From positions 1-64,000 of the forward strand of contig QAKE01000058.1 of assembly GCA_003343995.1 (NCBI GenBank): DNA of 64,000 nucleotides, written 5' to 3'. Source of the stretch: Bacillota bacterium (GTDB lineage: Bacteria > Bacillota > Clostridia > Christensenellales > Borkfalkiaceae). This document shows positions 1-7,653 of this stretch, piece by piece. Every line of letters starts with the position of its first letter. The stretch's first letter is position 1. The notes beneath the pieces were generated by a model. The model did not search any database, was not told the DNA's origin, and worked only from the letters and a program-made list of their open reading frames with translations. The position numbers and the translations under genes were made by a program.

Positions 1-51
1 GCCGACCTGCTGATTACGAATCAGCTGCTCTACCGACTGAGCCACAGTAGC
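1..51 (-). tRNA. tRNA-Thr (anticodon CGU), 3' part cut off by the window edge
   Basis: Read on the minus strand from position 51, the sequence gives a 7-nt acceptor arm, TG at positions 8-9, a GCTC/GAGC D-stem around a loop containing the conserved GG, and a 5-bp anticodon stem around the loop TTCGTAA. The anticodon is CGT, which decodes ACG (threonine). The variable loop begins at the left edge; the T-arm and 3' end lie outside the window. Confidence 0.9.
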
Positions 52-173
52 CTATGAAAAACTTGCTTTAACAGTATAACCCTTAACGCCTGTTTTGTCA
101 AGAAAATTTCAAAGGTTTTAAAAATAAAACCGTTAATTTCCATCGGGCATTTTTTCGAGACGGGGGAGGCTCG

Positions 174-944
174 TTATTTATTATTCGTATGCGAAAGGCT
201 GATGCTGTTGCGGTATTCGCTCGGCGTCTGCTTTTTATGGTATTTGAAAAACTTGATGAGCGCGTTGTCGCTTTCAAAACCGCACCTTTCCGAAATTTCC
301 TTTACGGAAAGCGTCGTTGCCAACAGCAGATTGCAAAGGTACGAAAGGCGCGCGCGGTCGATATATTTTTTCAACGGAATACCGCAGTTTGCGGTAAACA
401 GTTTGGAAAGATAGTCGGAATTATACCCGAATTTTTCCGAAACGGAAGAAACGCTCAGCGGCGTATATCCGTTGACGCGGATATAATCCGCAATATCGCT
501 GAAAAGCTTGCTTTTCATTTGGCGGCGGCTGTTCAATTGCAGCAAAAATCCCAGCAGTTTACACTCGATAAGCTCGTTTTCGCCCTGCAGGGAAGCGAGG
601 TGGTTGAGTTCCTTAAACAAGACGAGCGCGGAAGAAAAATCCTCCGCCCGCGCGCGGTATACGCCGATGTCTTCGTACGCGTCCGCGTAAAAATGCAGCC
701 AAAAAAAGGAGCAGTTGTCGCTTTTTTTATAACCCTTATGCACGGTATCGGGCTTCAGGCAGAGCACGTCGCCCTCTTTCAGCGCATGGCGCTCGCCGTC
801 CTCTTCCAAAAAGACTTCGCCCTTCACGACGAAAACGAGCTCGTGCGTGGCGGTAGCGGTTTCGGGGTGTGTCCAGCCCGCGCCGCCGACGAATAAGCCC
901 ATGTTGGAAAATTGTATCGTCGTTTTTCGATTGAGGGTAATCAT
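174..944 (-). CDS. AraC-family transcriptional regulator with N-terminal cupin
   Basis: A 256-residue sugar-type regulator. The first ~100 residues look like a cupin sensor (a run ending GEVFLEEDGERHALKEGDVL followed by a conserved PDTVHKGY), and the last ~100 residues carry two helix-turn-helix motifs of the AraC/XylS type, including the typical ending KYHKKQTPSEYR. The start at 944 (MITLNR) is chosen because AAGGTGG lies about 10 nt upstream and because the cupin begins there; an open frame continues further upstream without a ribosome site. It is divergent from the GH127 gene, so it probably senses an arabinose-type sugar and controls that gene. This is inferred from position. Confidence 0.88.
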   Translation of the reverse strand: MITLNRKTTIQFSNMGLFVGGAGWTHPETATATHELVFVVKGEVFLEEDGERHALKEGDVLCLKPDTVHKGYKKSDNCSFFWLHFYADAYEDIGVYRARAEDFSSALVLFKELNHLASLQGENELIECKLLGFLLQLNSRRQMKSKLFSDIADYIRVNGYTPLSVSSVSEKFGYNSDYLSKLFTANCGIPLKKYIDRARLSYLCNLLLATTLSVKEISERCGFESDNALIKFFKYHKKQTPSEYRNSISLSHTNNK

Positions 945-978
945 GTCGGATTTTTCCACCTTTTCCCTATTTTTAGCA

Positions 979-1007
979 TTGCATCGATCGCTTAAAACCG
1001 CTATAAT
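979..1007 (+). promoter_or_regulatory. Sigma-A promoter of the GH127 gene
   Basis: TTGCAT (979-984), 17-bp spacer, TATAAT (1002-1007). It lies in the 96-bp divergent region shared with the AraC regulator, so regulator binding sites are expected around it, although no clear repeat was identified. Confidence 0.75.
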
Positions 1008-1040
1008 AATAGCATCAAAAGGCGAAAAAGGCAAGGGATT

Positions 1041-2855
1041 ATGAAAAACATTTCTTTTTTGAATGTAAAACTCGACGGCGGATTTTGGAAGTCGCGCTAC
1101 GATTTGAATGCCGAGGTCAGCCTGCAAAGCGTATATAAACGGTTTGAGGAAACCGACCGTTTCAACGGGCTGCGCTTTAAGGGCGGCGATACGAAAGTCG
1201 ATATCTTTTACGACTCCGACGCGGCGAAATGGATCGAGGCGGTCGCCTATCTCGTCGAGCGAAACGGCGGCTACGAGCGCGAGCAGGAAATTATCGACGA
1301 AATTGCCGAAAAAATGGCGCAGAACAGGTTGGAAAACGGCTATATCAACTCCTATTTCATCGCGCGCGAACCGCAGAATATCTTCACGCGGAGGCAAGAT
1401 CACGAGCTTTACTGTGCGGGGCATCTCATCGAAGCCGCCATCGCCTACAAGCGCGCCACGGGCAAAACGAAGCTCTTCGATATCATGCTCGATTACGTCG
1501 ATTTTATCGAGCGGGCGTTCATTACGGAAAAAACCGCGCGCTTTACCACCTGCGGGCACGAGGAGATCGAAATCGCCCTTTTAAAACTTTACGAATACAC
1601 CGAAAACAAGCGCTATCTCGACATGGCGATGTTCTTTTTGAACGAGCGGGGGAGAAAACCGGAAAACTGTTACGAATTTGCCTTGGATAATTACGATCAG
1701 AGCAACGCGCCGGTGCGGGAACTGAAAGAGGCGGAAGGCCATGCCGTACGCGCGGCATATCTTTATACCGCGATGAGCGACGCGGCGTTTATAACGGGCG
1801 ATAAGTCGCTTTTATCCGCCTGCGAAACGCTCTTCGACGACATCGTAGACAAGAAAATGTATATTACCGGCGGTATCGGCTCCAACCGCGTGGGGGAAGC
1901 GTTCACCGTTCCCTACGATCTGCCCAATTTAGAGGCGTATTCCGAAAGCTGCGCGGCGATCGGCTTGCTGCTGTTCGCGCTGTCCATGCAAAAGCACGGC
2001 AGAAACGCGAAATACGCCGACGTCATCGAACGCGTAATGTACAACAATCTGCTTTCGTCCACGTCGTTGAACGGCAGGGAGTTTTTCTACGAAAACCCGC
2101 TGGAAATTCACCTCGCGTCCGTCGACAAGCAGACGAGCATCGCGCCGCAAGGCAGAACGCCTCTGCCCATCGCGCACCGTTTGGAGGTGTTCGGCTGTTC
2201 CTGCTGCCCGCCCAACATCAACCGGATATTCGCGCGCATCGGCGACGTGTTCTTTTCGGAAGAGGAGGACGCCCTCGTCGTCAATCAGTTCGCCTGCGTC
2301 ACTTTGAAGAACGAAAAAACCGAGCTTACCATGAAGGCGGATTTCGCAAAGGACGGCAAAACCTCGCTTTCCTTGCGGAATAACCGTTATAAGCGGCTGT
2401 ACGTGCGAAAACCGAGCTGGTGCGACAAATGCGAAACGACGGGGCATATCGAGGGCGATTATATCGTATTCGAAAATATCGGCGAAACCTTTGCGACGGA
2501 AATCGATTTTTGCATGCGGCCGTATTTTGCGGAATGCAATCCCGACGTGCGCGATAACTGCGGCAGGATTGCGCTGTGCTACGGCCCGACGGTGTACTGT
2601 CTGGAGGCGGCGGACAATCCGCAGCCGCTGAACGGACTTTCCGTGCGCGTCGATGCGGACGCGGAAAAAAAGGCGTTCGGCGATGAACCGCATTTTTACG
2701 CCTTTATCGCGGAAGGGGAAAAAGACGCCGATTTCGGCGGCTTATACCGCAAGGCGAAATTCGAGCGGGAGCGCGTGCTGCTGACCTTCCGCCCGTATTG
2801 GACGTTTGCCAACCGCGAAAAATGCGATATGCTCGTGTGGGTGCGCCGCGCGTAA
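1041..2855 (+). CDS. Beta-L-arabinofuranosidase, glycoside hydrolase family 127
   Basis: A 604-residue protein of the DUF1680/GH127 family, which releases terminal beta-L-arabinofuranose from plant glycans or hydroxyproline-linked sugars using a cysteine nucleophile held by zinc. The expected signature is present: Glu302-Ser-Cys304, and Cys388-Cys389 in the run CSCCPPN; family work places the nucleophile at the first Cys of the CC pair with the other residues as zinc ligands. No signal peptide is visible, so it probably acts on imported oligosaccharides in the cytoplasm. The start is preceded by AGGCAAGGG. It is monocistronic and paired with the divergent AraC regulator. Confidence 0.9.
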   Translation: MKNISFLNVKLDGGFWKSRYDLNAEVSLQSVYKRFEETDRFNGLRFKGGDTKVDIFYDSDAAKWIEAVAYLVERNGGYEREQEIIDEIAEKMAQNRLENGYINSYFIAREPQNIFTRRQDHELYCAGHLIEAAIAYKRATGKTKLFDIMLDYVDFIERAFITEKTARFTTCGHEEIEIALLKLYEYTENKRYLDMAMFFLNERGRKPENCYEFALDNYDQSNAPVRELKEAEGHAVRAAYLYTAMSDAAFITGDKSLLSACETLFDDIVDKKMYITGGIGSNRVGEAFTVPYDLPNLEAYSESCAAIGLLLFALSMQKHGRNAKYADVIERVMYNNLLSSTSLNGREFFYENPLEIHLASVDKQTSIAPQGRTPLPIAHRLEVFGCSCCPPNINRIFARIGDVFFSEEEDALVVNQFACVTLKNEKTELTMKADFAKDGKTSLSLRNNRYKRLYVRKPSWCDKCETTGHIEGDYIVFENIGETFATEIDFCMRPYFAECNPDVRDNCGRIALCYGPTVYCLEAADNPQPLNGLSVRVDADAEKKAFGDEPHFYAFIAEGEKDADFGGLYRKAKFERERVLLTFRPYWTFANREKCDMLVWVRRA

Positions 2856-2870
2856 GATTTTAAAAATCGT

Positions 2871-2899
2871 TTGACAAATTTCTGTGTTTATGTTATATT
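2871..2899 (+). promoter_or_regulatory. Sigma-A promoter of the MATE gene
   Basis: TTGACA (2871-2876), 17-bp spacer, TATATT (2894-2899). The predicted transcript has a leader of about 120 nt before the MATE start codon. Confidence 0.8.
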
Positions 2900-2917
2900 T
2901 TTAAACACGAACAGCAT

Positions 2918-2955
2918 AAATAGCGTAGAATTTTGCGATTTTGCGCTATTTTTTT
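2918..2955 (+). terminator. Terminator-like hairpin in the MATE leader
   Basis: AAATAGCG (2918-2925) pairs with CGCTATTT (2944-2951) around an 18-nt loop and runs into a T-tract (2949-2955). It starts only ~12 nt after the predicted transcription start and lies 70 nt before the ribosome site of the MATE gene, so it would act as an attenuator if functional. The stem is AU-rich and modest. Confidence 0.5.
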
Positions 2956-3027
2956 GTGTCGCAGTTTTCAGGTAGCTTTCCTTCGATAAAGACTCCGAAA
3001 AGTATATTTTCAAAAGAGGAGTTTTTT

Positions 3028-4419
3028 ATGGAACAAGCGGAAAAAAACAGATTTTTAGGGGAAGAAAAGCTGACGAAGCTCATGCTCAAATTTTCCCTGC
3101 CGTGTATTTTATCGCTGCTTATCAGCGCGCTTTACAACATCGTCGATCAAATCTTTATCGGCAACAGCGAGCTGAGCACTCTCGGCAACGCCGCCACCGG
3201 CGTGGTGTTTCCCGTGTTCGTCATCGCGCAGGCGTTCGCTTGGTGTTTCGGAGACGGTTGCGCAACCTATCTCAATATCTGTCAAGGGAAAAACAGCACG
3301 GAAAACGCGCATAAAGCCATCGGCACGGGGGTGACGGCAACGCTGCTTTCCGCCCTGTTGATCATGGCGGTGCTCTATCCGTTAAAGCGCCCCGCGCTCA
3401 TGCTTTTCGGCGCGTCGGAAAACACTATCGACATGGCGGTGGAATATCTCGACGTCATTTTGGCGTTTTTGCCGGCGTTCATGCTGATGAACATGATGAG
3501 TTCCGTAATCCGCGCGGACGGCAGTCCCGCTTGGGCGATGGTTTCGTTGCTTGCGGGGGCGGTTACCAACATCGTTTTGGATCCCGTGTTCATCTTCGCC
3601 TGCGGTTGGGGCATGGCTGGCGCGGCGTGGGCAACGGTCATCGGGCAGGTGATCTCCTTAATCGTCTGCATCGTATATTTTTTCCGTCCGAAAACCTTCC
3701 GCCTCACGTTAAAGAGCTTTATTCCGCGTTTCGGCGCTTTTAAGGAAGCGCTGCAGCTCGGCATTTCCTCCTTTATCACGCAGATCACCATCGTCGTCAT
3801 CGTGCTGGTGAGCAACGTCATGCTGGCGAAATACGGCGCGGCGTCGCAGTACGGCGCGGATATTCCCATCGCGGTGGTGGGGATCGAAAGCAAGGTGTTT
3901 ACCGTCGTCATCAACATCGTCGTGGGCATCGTGTTGGGCTGTCAGCCCATCATCGGCTATAATTACGGCGCGAAAAACTACGCGCGCGTGAAAAAGCTGT
4001 ATCTGCTCATTTTGGCGTATACCGTCGCCGTCGGTGTGATTTCCACGCTCATATTCGAACTGTTTCCCGACGCCGTCGCGTCGCTTTTCGGTCAGCCGAC
4101 CAACGTGCCCAATCCCGAAGATTACTGGGAATTTGCGCGAAAAACCTTTCGTATCTTCTTATCGCTCGTCACCTTTACCTGCGTGATCAAAATGTCGGCG
4201 ATCTTCTTTCAGGCGGTGGGCAAGCCCGTGCGCGCGGTCGTCGCCTCGCTGGTGCGCGATATCCTTTGTTTTTTGCCACTCATTATTATATTGCCCGTCT
4301 TTATGGGCATCGACGGCATTCTGTACGCCGCGCCCATCGCGGATTTTATCGCGATGATCGTCGCGGTGGTTTTAACGGTGACGTTTTTAAAAACCCTGAA
4401 AGAAAAGCCCGAACGCTGA
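3028..4419 (+). CDS. MATE-family multidrug/toxin efflux transporter
   Basis: A 463-residue integral membrane protein with twelve predicted hydrophobic segments in two related halves, the MATE layout. Typical family stretches are LMLKFSLPCILSLL near the N-terminus, IVDQIFIG, and in the second half VVGIVLGCQPIIGYNYGAK. MATE proteins export cationic drugs or metabolites in exchange for Na+ or H+. The ATG at 3028 follows AGAGGAG by 6 nt; an open frame extends upstream but lacks a ribosome site and falls in the structured leader. The substrate cannot be read from the sequence. The gene appears to be monocistronic. Confidence 0.92.
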   Translation: MEQAEKNRFLGEEKLTKLMLKFSLPCILSLLISALYNIVDQIFIGNSELSTLGNAATGVVFPVFVIAQAFAWCFGDGCATYLNICQGKNSTENAHKAIGTGVTATLLSALLIMAVLYPLKRPALMLFGASENTIDMAVEYLDVILAFLPAFMLMNMMSSVIRADGSPAWAMVSLLAGAVTNIVLDPVFIFACGWGMAGAAWATVIGQVISLIVCIVYFFRPKTFRLTLKSFIPRFGAFKEALQLGISSFITQITIVVIVLVSNVMLAKYGAASQYGADIPIAVVGIESKVFTVVINIVVGIVLGCQPIIGYNYGAKNYARVKKLYLLILAYTVAVGVISTLIFELFPDAVASLFGQPTNVPNPEDYWEFARKTFRIFLSLVTFTCVIKMSAIFFQAVGKPVRAVVASLVRDILCFLPLIIILPVFMGIDGILYAAPIADFIAMIVAVVLTVTFLKTLKEKPER

Positions 4420-4426
4420 AAACCGG

Positions 4427-4455
4427 TTGACAGCCGCCCTTTTCGGCGGTATAAT
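4427..4455 (+). promoter_or_regulatory. Consensus sigma-A promoter of the ABC-F leader transcript
   Basis: TTGACA (4427-4432), 17-bp spacer, TATAAT (4450-4455): a perfect match to both hexamers. The spacer contains a CCGCC/GGCGG inverted repeat. Transcription should begin near 4462. Such a strong promoter ahead of a terminator fits control by premature termination instead of by initiation. Confidence 0.9.
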
Positions 4456-4481
4456 GATAAAAAAGAAAAAAAGGAGAAACG

Positions 4482-4511
4482 ATGTATATTTTTTCGCGGG
4501 AACAATTTTAA
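4482..4511 (+). CDS. Leader peptide upstream of the ABC-F gene (9 residues)
   Basis: A nine-codon frame encoding MYIFSREQF, with AAGGAG (4471-4476) 5 nt before its ATG, located between a consensus promoter and an intrinsic terminator. Short translated frames in this position are the sensing element in the attenuators of several ribosome-protection ABC-F genes: a drug-stalled ribosome changes downstream folding. The assignment rests on the ribosome site and location; the peptide sequence itself is not recognised. Confidence 0.65.
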   Translation: MYIFSREQF

Positions 4512-4522
4512 AGGCAAGCGTT

Positions 4523-4619
4523 CTGCGGATTTCCGCGGCGTTTTGCGCGCGGAAAAAATATACGATATATACCCGAATTTTTCGGCTGCGGTAGTTTTTT
4601 CCGCAGCCGTTATTTTTTT
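4523..4619 (+). promoter_or_regulatory. Transcription attenuator with competing helices ahead of the ABC-F gene
   Basis: Four pairings can be drawn. P1 is 4523-4528 with 4533-4538. P2 is 4531-4537 (TTCCGCG) with 4548-4554 (CGCGGAA). The antiterminator is 4549-4558 (GCGGAAAAAA) with 4595-4604 (TTTTTTCCGC), ten perfect pairs. The terminator is 4583-4591 with 4601-4609, followed by TTATTTTTTT. P1 excludes P2, P2 excludes the antiterminator, and the antiterminator excludes the terminator. The T-tract ends one base before the AAGGAGG ribosome site of the ABC-F gene. Confidence 0.75.
4583..4619 (+). terminator. Intrinsic terminator of the ABC-F leader
   Basis: CGGCTGCGG (4583-4591) pairs with CCGCAGCCG (4601-4609) around a 9-nt loop, followed by TTATTTTTTT. 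It lies inside the untranslated leader and so is expected to be conditional. Confidence 0.85.
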
Positions 4620-4633
4620 AAGGAGGGGTATAT

Positions 4634-6103
4634 ATGTCTTTAATTTCGATAGAAAATCTCACGTTCGGATACGAAGGCGCAACGGAAAACGTTTTTGAAA
4701 AGGTAAATGTCAAGCTGGACAGCAATTGGAAAATCGGTCTTTTCGGGCGAAACGGAACGGGAAAAAGCACGCTTTTCAAACTGCTTGCGGGCAGTGAAGA
4801 ATATTACGGAAAAATCGCCGCGTCGGTGCGGTTTACGCTCTATCCCGCGTCGGTGCAAAACGAAAAAATGTCCTGCGGCGAGATCGCCGCGGCGCTGACG
4901 GACAGCTGGAAGGTTTATGCCAACGCGGAGGAATTGGGGCTGAACGCGGAGGTGTTTTCCCGCCCGTACGACACATTGTCGGAGGGGGAAAAGGCAAAAC
5001 TGACGCTTGCGGCGATGTTTGCGAACGACAACGACTTTTTGCTCATCGACGAGCCGACCAACCACCTCGACGCCGACGGCAGGGCTTGCGCCGCGGCGTT
5101 CTTAAATCGGCAGAAGGGGTTTATCCTCATCACGCACGACCGCGCTTTCGCCGACGCCTGCGTCGATCACGTCGCGTATCTGTCCAAAAGCAAAATCACC
5201 GTGCAAAAGGGGAACATGAGCAGTTTTTTGGCGGAGCGCGCCGCGGCGGAAAATGCAGAACGAGAGGAAAACGAGCGGTTAAAAAAGGAGATTTCCCGCT
5301 TGAAAGAGAGCGCCGAACGGGCGCGCGGCTGGGCGGATAAAACGGAAAAGAGCAAAAACGAAAAGGTCGCGGGGTTAAGGCCCGATAAGGGATATATCGG
5401 GCATAAGTCGGCAAAGATGATGCAGTCGGCAAAAAATATCGAAGCCCGCCGCCTGAATGCCGCCGCGGAAAAGGAAAAGCTTTTAAAGGATACGGAAACG
5501 CCGTACGCGCTGAAAATGAAAGGGGAGCCCTCGCGCGGGGGCGCGCTCGTTACTTTTAAAAACGTTTCTGTTTTTTACGGGGAAACGCCGGCGGTGAAAA
5601 ATCTCGATTTAACCGTCTGCAACGGGGAAAAGGTGTTTTTAAGCGGGGCGAACGGTTCGGGAAAAAGCACCGCGATCAAGCTGGCGGCGGGCGAAAATCT
5701 CCTCTTTACGGGGGAATTTTTCTGCCGCGGCAATCTGAAAATTTCCTATGTGGAACAGTCGTTCGGCGGGGTGCGCGGAACGCTGAAGGAATTCGCCGAA
5801 AGCCGCAACGCGGATTATACGCTGTTTTTGACGATTTTGCGTAAAATGGGCTTTTCGCGGGATAAGTTTGAAGAGAACGCCGAAACGTTCAGCGCGGGGC
5901 AGAAGAAAAAACTCATGCTCGCCGCAAGCCTTGCGGGCGGCGCGGAGCTTTATATCTGGGACGAACCGCTCAATTATCTCGACGTGACCTCCCGTTTGCA
6001 GATCGAAGAACTCGTAAAAAACAGTCCCGCCGCATTGCTTGCGGTGGAGCACGACGCGGCGTTCGCGGCGAACGTGGCGGACAAAATCGTTCGTTTGGAA
6101 TAA
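4634..6103 (+). CDS. ABC-F ribosome-protection protein, Lsa-like
   Basis: A 489-residue soluble protein with two ABC ATPase domains and no membrane segments. Domain 1 has Walker A GRNGTGKST (about residue 38), signature LSEGE (about 116) and Walker B LLIDEPTNHLD; domain 2 has GANGSGKST (about 338), signature FSAGQ and IWDEPLNYLD. A charged linker of roughly 100 residues joins them. The run NWKIGLFGRNG and the ending IWDEPLNYLDV...VEHD resemble Lsa-type proteins, which dislodge lincosamides, pleuromutilins and streptogramin A from the ribosome. The ATG follows AAGGAGG. The attenuated leader supports an antibiotic-resistance role over a housekeeping one. The drug spectrum is inferred. Confidence 0.88.
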   Translation: MSLISIENLTFGYEGATENVFEKVNVKLDSNWKIGLFGRNGTGKSTLFKLLAGSEEYYGKIAASVRFTLYPASVQNEKMSCGEIAAALTDSWKVYANAEELGLNAEVFSRPYDTLSEGEKAKLTLAAMFANDNDFLLIDEPTNHLDADGRACAAAFLNRQKGFILITHDRAFADACVDHVAYLSKSKITVQKGNMSSFLAERAAAENAEREENERLKKEISRLKESAERARGWADKTEKSKNEKVAGLRPDKGYIGHKSAKMMQSAKNIEARRLNAAAEKEKLLKDTETPYALKMKGEPSRGGALVTFKNVSVFYGETPAVKNLDLTVCNGEKVFLSGANGSGKSTAIKLAAGENLLFTGEFFCRGNLKISYVEQSFGGVRGTLKEFAESRNADYTLFLTILRKMGFSRDKFEENAETFSAGQKKKLMLAASLAGGAELYIWDEPLNYLDVTSRLQIEELVKNSPAALLAVEHDAAFAANVADKIVRLE

Positions 6104-6138
6104 AAAACGGGCGGCGCGTTTCTGAAATGCAATATCGG

Positions 6139-6167
6139 TTGCCTTTCGGGACGAAAAATGATATAAT
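6139..6167 (+). promoter_or_regulatory. Sigma-A promoter of the small membrane-anchored protein gene
   Basis: TTGCCT (6139-6144), 17-bp spacer, TATAAT (6162-6167). Confidence 0.65.
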
Positions 6168-6186
6168 AACGCGGAGGTTTCGGAAT

Positions 6187-6720
6187 ATGTTCAAAAGAAA
6201 AGCGTTAAAAACAGCGGGGATTGCGGCGGGCATCGTTTTGCTTGCATTTCTTCTTGCGGTCGTCGTCGTACTGTCTTTGGGGTATCGGTTTACTTCCGCA
6301 AGCGCCGCGGGAAAGGGCTTGCAGAATTGCGCCGTCGTGCAAACGCCCGAATACGATTTTTATTGTATTAACGTGGATTTAATGAACGGTGAGGAAAAAA
6401 TCGGGGAAGCCACCGTAAACGTATGTCCCGTTCGGAAATTCGGTTTTTTGTATAAAAGCGTGGAATATGACGCCTGTAAAGTTGCCGTAAAGAACGCCGA
6501 TCGCAGATACGTCGGCGTTTTGGCGAGTTTCGAGGGGGAAAACGGTTATTACAATTTTTTTCTTCGATACATTTTGCAAGAAGAATTGTCCTATCAAGAT
6601 ACCGTAAAGATAAACGGGGAGGAAATTTCTCTTCATAACGGAAGTTATTTTAAATCGAAGGAAAAGGTTTTAGAATTTGAACTCGGCGATAAAGTTTTGT
6701 GCGTCGTCGATAACGAATAA
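6187..6720 (+). CDS. Hypothetical protein with N-terminal membrane anchor
   Basis: A 177-residue protein I do not recognise. Residues ~8-32 form one hydrophobic segment preceded by lysines and an arginine, with no obvious cleavage site, so it is probably anchored with the remaining ~140 residues outside. The outer part is polar and rich in beta-type alternation (YNFFLRYIL, VKINGEEISLHNGSYF). The ATG at 6187 follows GGAGG by 8 nt. It has its own promoter and terminator. No function is proposed. Confidence 0.75.
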   Translation: MFKRKALKTAGIAAGIVLLAFLLAVVVVLSLGYRFTSASAAGKGLQNCAVVQTPEYDFYCINVDLMNGEEKIGEATVNVCPVRKFGFLYKSVEYDACKVAVKNADRRYVGVLASFEGENGYYNFFLRYILQEELSYQDTVKINGEEISLHNGSYFKSKEKVLEFELGDKVLCVVDNE

Positions 6721-6724
6721 AAAA

Positions 6725-6757
6725 AGCTGTCCGCAATTTTGCGGACAGCTTTTTTTA
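6725..6757. terminator. Bidirectional intrinsic terminator
   Basis: AGCTGTCCGC (6725-6734) pairs with GCGGACAGCT (6741-6750), with T-runs on both outer sides in the respective strands. It serves the convergent gene ends at 6720 (+) and 6796 (-). Confidence 0.9.
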
Positions 6758-6795
6758 TTATTTTGTAAATGTCGCCGTGTTTTTTCCGTCGGCAA

Positions 6796-7518
6796 TCAGT
6801 CTATGGAAAACCCCTCGAAGATGATATTGTCCACGTACGGCTTGATTTTATCCCAGATTTCGTAGCTGGTCACCGTCCATGCGAGGCAGGCTTTTTTTCG
6901 CACCTTTCTTTCCGGAAGGGGATAGCCGTTGTAATCGTAGCTGATAAAATCCGGCTTGATCAGATAATTCAAAGACATTTTTTTAACGACGCGCCGCTTT
7001 AACGCGCTTTGAATAACGCCCACGTCCGTCGTTGCGAGGATGCCGCGGATAAACTCCGGCGCGAGTTTTTTCACTTCGCGGATATAAAGCGGGTTGAAGG
7101 ACTGCACGGCAAATTCGCCGTTATATTTTTTCAAAATGCCGACGAGCATGCGCGTAAGCTCCTTGCCGCGCGGCTGATCTTTGATTTCGATCAAAAGGGG
7201 CGATTTTCCCTCGCACACGGAAAAGATCTCCTCCAAAAGGGGGATGGTATATTCGCTGCCGTTTAAGCGCAGTTCTTTCAGTTCTTCGTAAGTCTTTTCG
7301 TAAATCAGCCCCTCCGCGCCCGTCATGCGCGCGAGTTTGTCGTCGTGAAAGCTGACGATTCTGCCGTCCTTCGTCAGGTAAACGTCGATTTCCACGGGAT
7401 AGCGTTTTTGCGCCGCCTTTTCGTAAGCGAGCAGGGAATTTTCGGGTATATTTTCTCCCCAGAGCCCGCGGTGGGCGATGGGGTTGCGAACGAGCCAATG
7501 GTCTTTTTGTATGCGCAT
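6796..7518 (-). CDS. Glycerophosphodiester phosphodiesterase
   Basis: A 240-residue cytoplasmic enzyme of the GDPD family, which hydrolyses deacylated phospholipids to glycerol 3-phosphate and an alcohol. The family landmarks are IAHRGLWGENIPENS (catalytic His and Arg, then the ENS motif), EIDVYLTKDGRIVSFHDD (metal-binding Glu and Asp, catalytic His) and LLIEIKD. No signal peptide is present, as for the cytoplasmic UgpQ-type enzymes. The start follows AGAGGT. It is divergent from lepA. The glycerol 3-phosphate produced could feed the dehydrogenase module at 29.8-33.4 kb. Confidence 0.93.
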   Translation of the reverse strand: MRIQKDHWLVRNPIAHRGLWGENIPENSLLAYEKAAQKRYPVEIDVYLTKDGRIVSFHDDKLARMTGAEGLIYEKTYEELKELRLNGSEYTIPLLEEIFSVCEGKSPLLIEIKDQPRGKELTRMLVGILKKYNGEFAVQSFNPLYIREVKKLAPEFIRGILATTDVGVIQSALKRRVVKKMSLNYLIKPDFISYDYNGYPLPERKVRKKACLAWTVTSYEIWDKIKPYVDNIIFEGFSID

Positions 7519-7653
7519 GTCGACCTCTTTGAAATCGGCGGAAGAGAAAAAGCCGCCTGAAATAAAATCTCTTTTTTATAGTTTATCAAGTTGCTTGCAA
7601 AAAATCAAGAAATATATTAAAATATATTTGAATTTTTGCGAAAAAAGGACAAC

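Noticed and set aside
1543..2693. Long open frames on the minus strand inside the GH127 gene
   Set aside because: They lack ribosome sites and recognisable domains, and the plus frame is a clear GH127 enzyme; long antisense frames are common in this GC-rich coding sequence.
6127..6186. Upstream extension of the membrane-anchored protein to an ATG at 6127
   Set aside because: That start lies upstream of the promoter -35 box, while ATG 6187 has a GGAGG site and begins a membrane segment.
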